Shown in pieces: positions 12,717-12,835 of a stretch of 12,835 nucleotides of DNA. The stretch's first letter is position 1; the number at the start of each line of letters is the position of its first letter. The position numbers and the translations under genes were made by a program. The DNA comes from an uncultured Oscillibacter sp. (GTDB lineage: Bacteria; Bacillota_A; Clostridia; Oscillospirales; Oscillospiraceae), in the NCBI GenBank assembly GCA_948902155.1, contig CAQVQZ010000042.1, positions 1 to 12,835 on the forward strand. The letters are read 5' to 3'. The notes beneath the pieces are model-generated. The model saw nothing but the letters and a program-made list of their open reading frames with translations. It did no database searches and was not told the origin of the DNA.

Positions 12717-12835
12717 AAATTGGAAATGTATTCCTTAACTTAATGGCATTGCCTATCTTGCGCCTGTAATTTTCCGATAAGCGCTAGAGGGTGTCTTCAA
12801 ACTCAAGCAATCCAAACAAGAATAGCAGCGAGAAG

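Larger units (their letters stand above)
12605..12756. mobile_element. MITE-like unit: direct repeats outside an imperfect inverted repeat
   Basis: ATTGCCTAT occurs at 12605-12613 and again at 12748-12756 (with one more C in front, 10 identical bases). Immediately inside lie GTCATTAAATTAAG (12614-12627) and, inverted at 12 of 14 positions, CTTAACTTAATGGC (12734-12747). That is the layout of a 134-bp insertion with a 9-bp target duplication. It contains no ORF of note but does contain the terminator at 12642-12680. The segment is AT-richer than the genes around it. Chance similarity is possible. Confidence 0.4.

Noticed and set aside
6298..12835. Search for the missing N-terminal half of sigG
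   Set aside because: No frame on either strand encodes the expected NLRLV, DDLFQVG or KFSTYA blocks. The partner is not in this window.
12784..12835. Minus-strand frame ending in a TAG near the right edge (C-terminal residues FGLLEFEDTL)
   Set aside because: Only 16 codons lie inside the window, with no recognisable motif, so it cannot be supported as a gene.
1..12835. CRISPR arrays, tRNA and rRNA genes
   Set aside because: No regularly spaced repeats and no cloverleaf-like or rRNA-like sequences were seen on reading either strand.

Overview
The window is GC-rich, high-density bacterial DNA with a Firmicutes sporulation gene set (split sigG, gerW, dacF, scpAB). It looks like a high-GC Clostridia genome of the Oscillospiraceae type (Flavonifractor/Lawsonibacter-like). 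That placement comes from gene content and base composition, not from any database match.

Region 1 (about 1-5620, minus strand) is one long co-directional block. From upstream to downstream it reads: M50 site-2 protease, scpA, scpB, DUF2953 membrane protein, gerW (ytfJ), dacF, rluB. A good sigma-A-type promoter precedes the protease. A promoter matching the sigma-G pattern precedes dacF, and a terminator follows dacF. The block combines chromosome condensation with spore germination and cortex functions and is reminiscent of the ypuF-rluB region of Bacillus. A further minus-strand promoter at 76-104 fires out of the left edge.

Region 2 (5677-8041) is the most striking part. A sigG-like gene on the minus strand has only its C-terminal portion (from the ...AVPMIIGE motif onward) and its own UUCG-loop terminator. 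Immediately upstream of the break lies an intact serine recombinase. Beyond it is a 55-codon ORF whose ribosome-binding site overlaps a strong hairpin. The layout resembles the sigK skin elements, but in the forespore sigma factor. The N-terminal part of sigG was not found anywhere in the window, so the element is either longer than this window or the locus has been rearranged.

Region 3 (8042-12835) holds a dispersed intergenic repeat, a TauE/SafE-type transporter (minus), an SPL-family radical SAM protein (plus, own promoter), an XRE-type regulator (minus, TTG start, own promoter) and a divergently transcribed SulP anion transporter with a STAS domain (plus, own promoter). The right end is AT-richer. 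It carries a strong terminator inside a small structure that looks like a MITE: a 9-10 bp direct repeat outside a 14 bp imperfect inverted repeat. Whether Region 3 is cargo of the sigG element or ordinary chromosome cannot be decided from this window.
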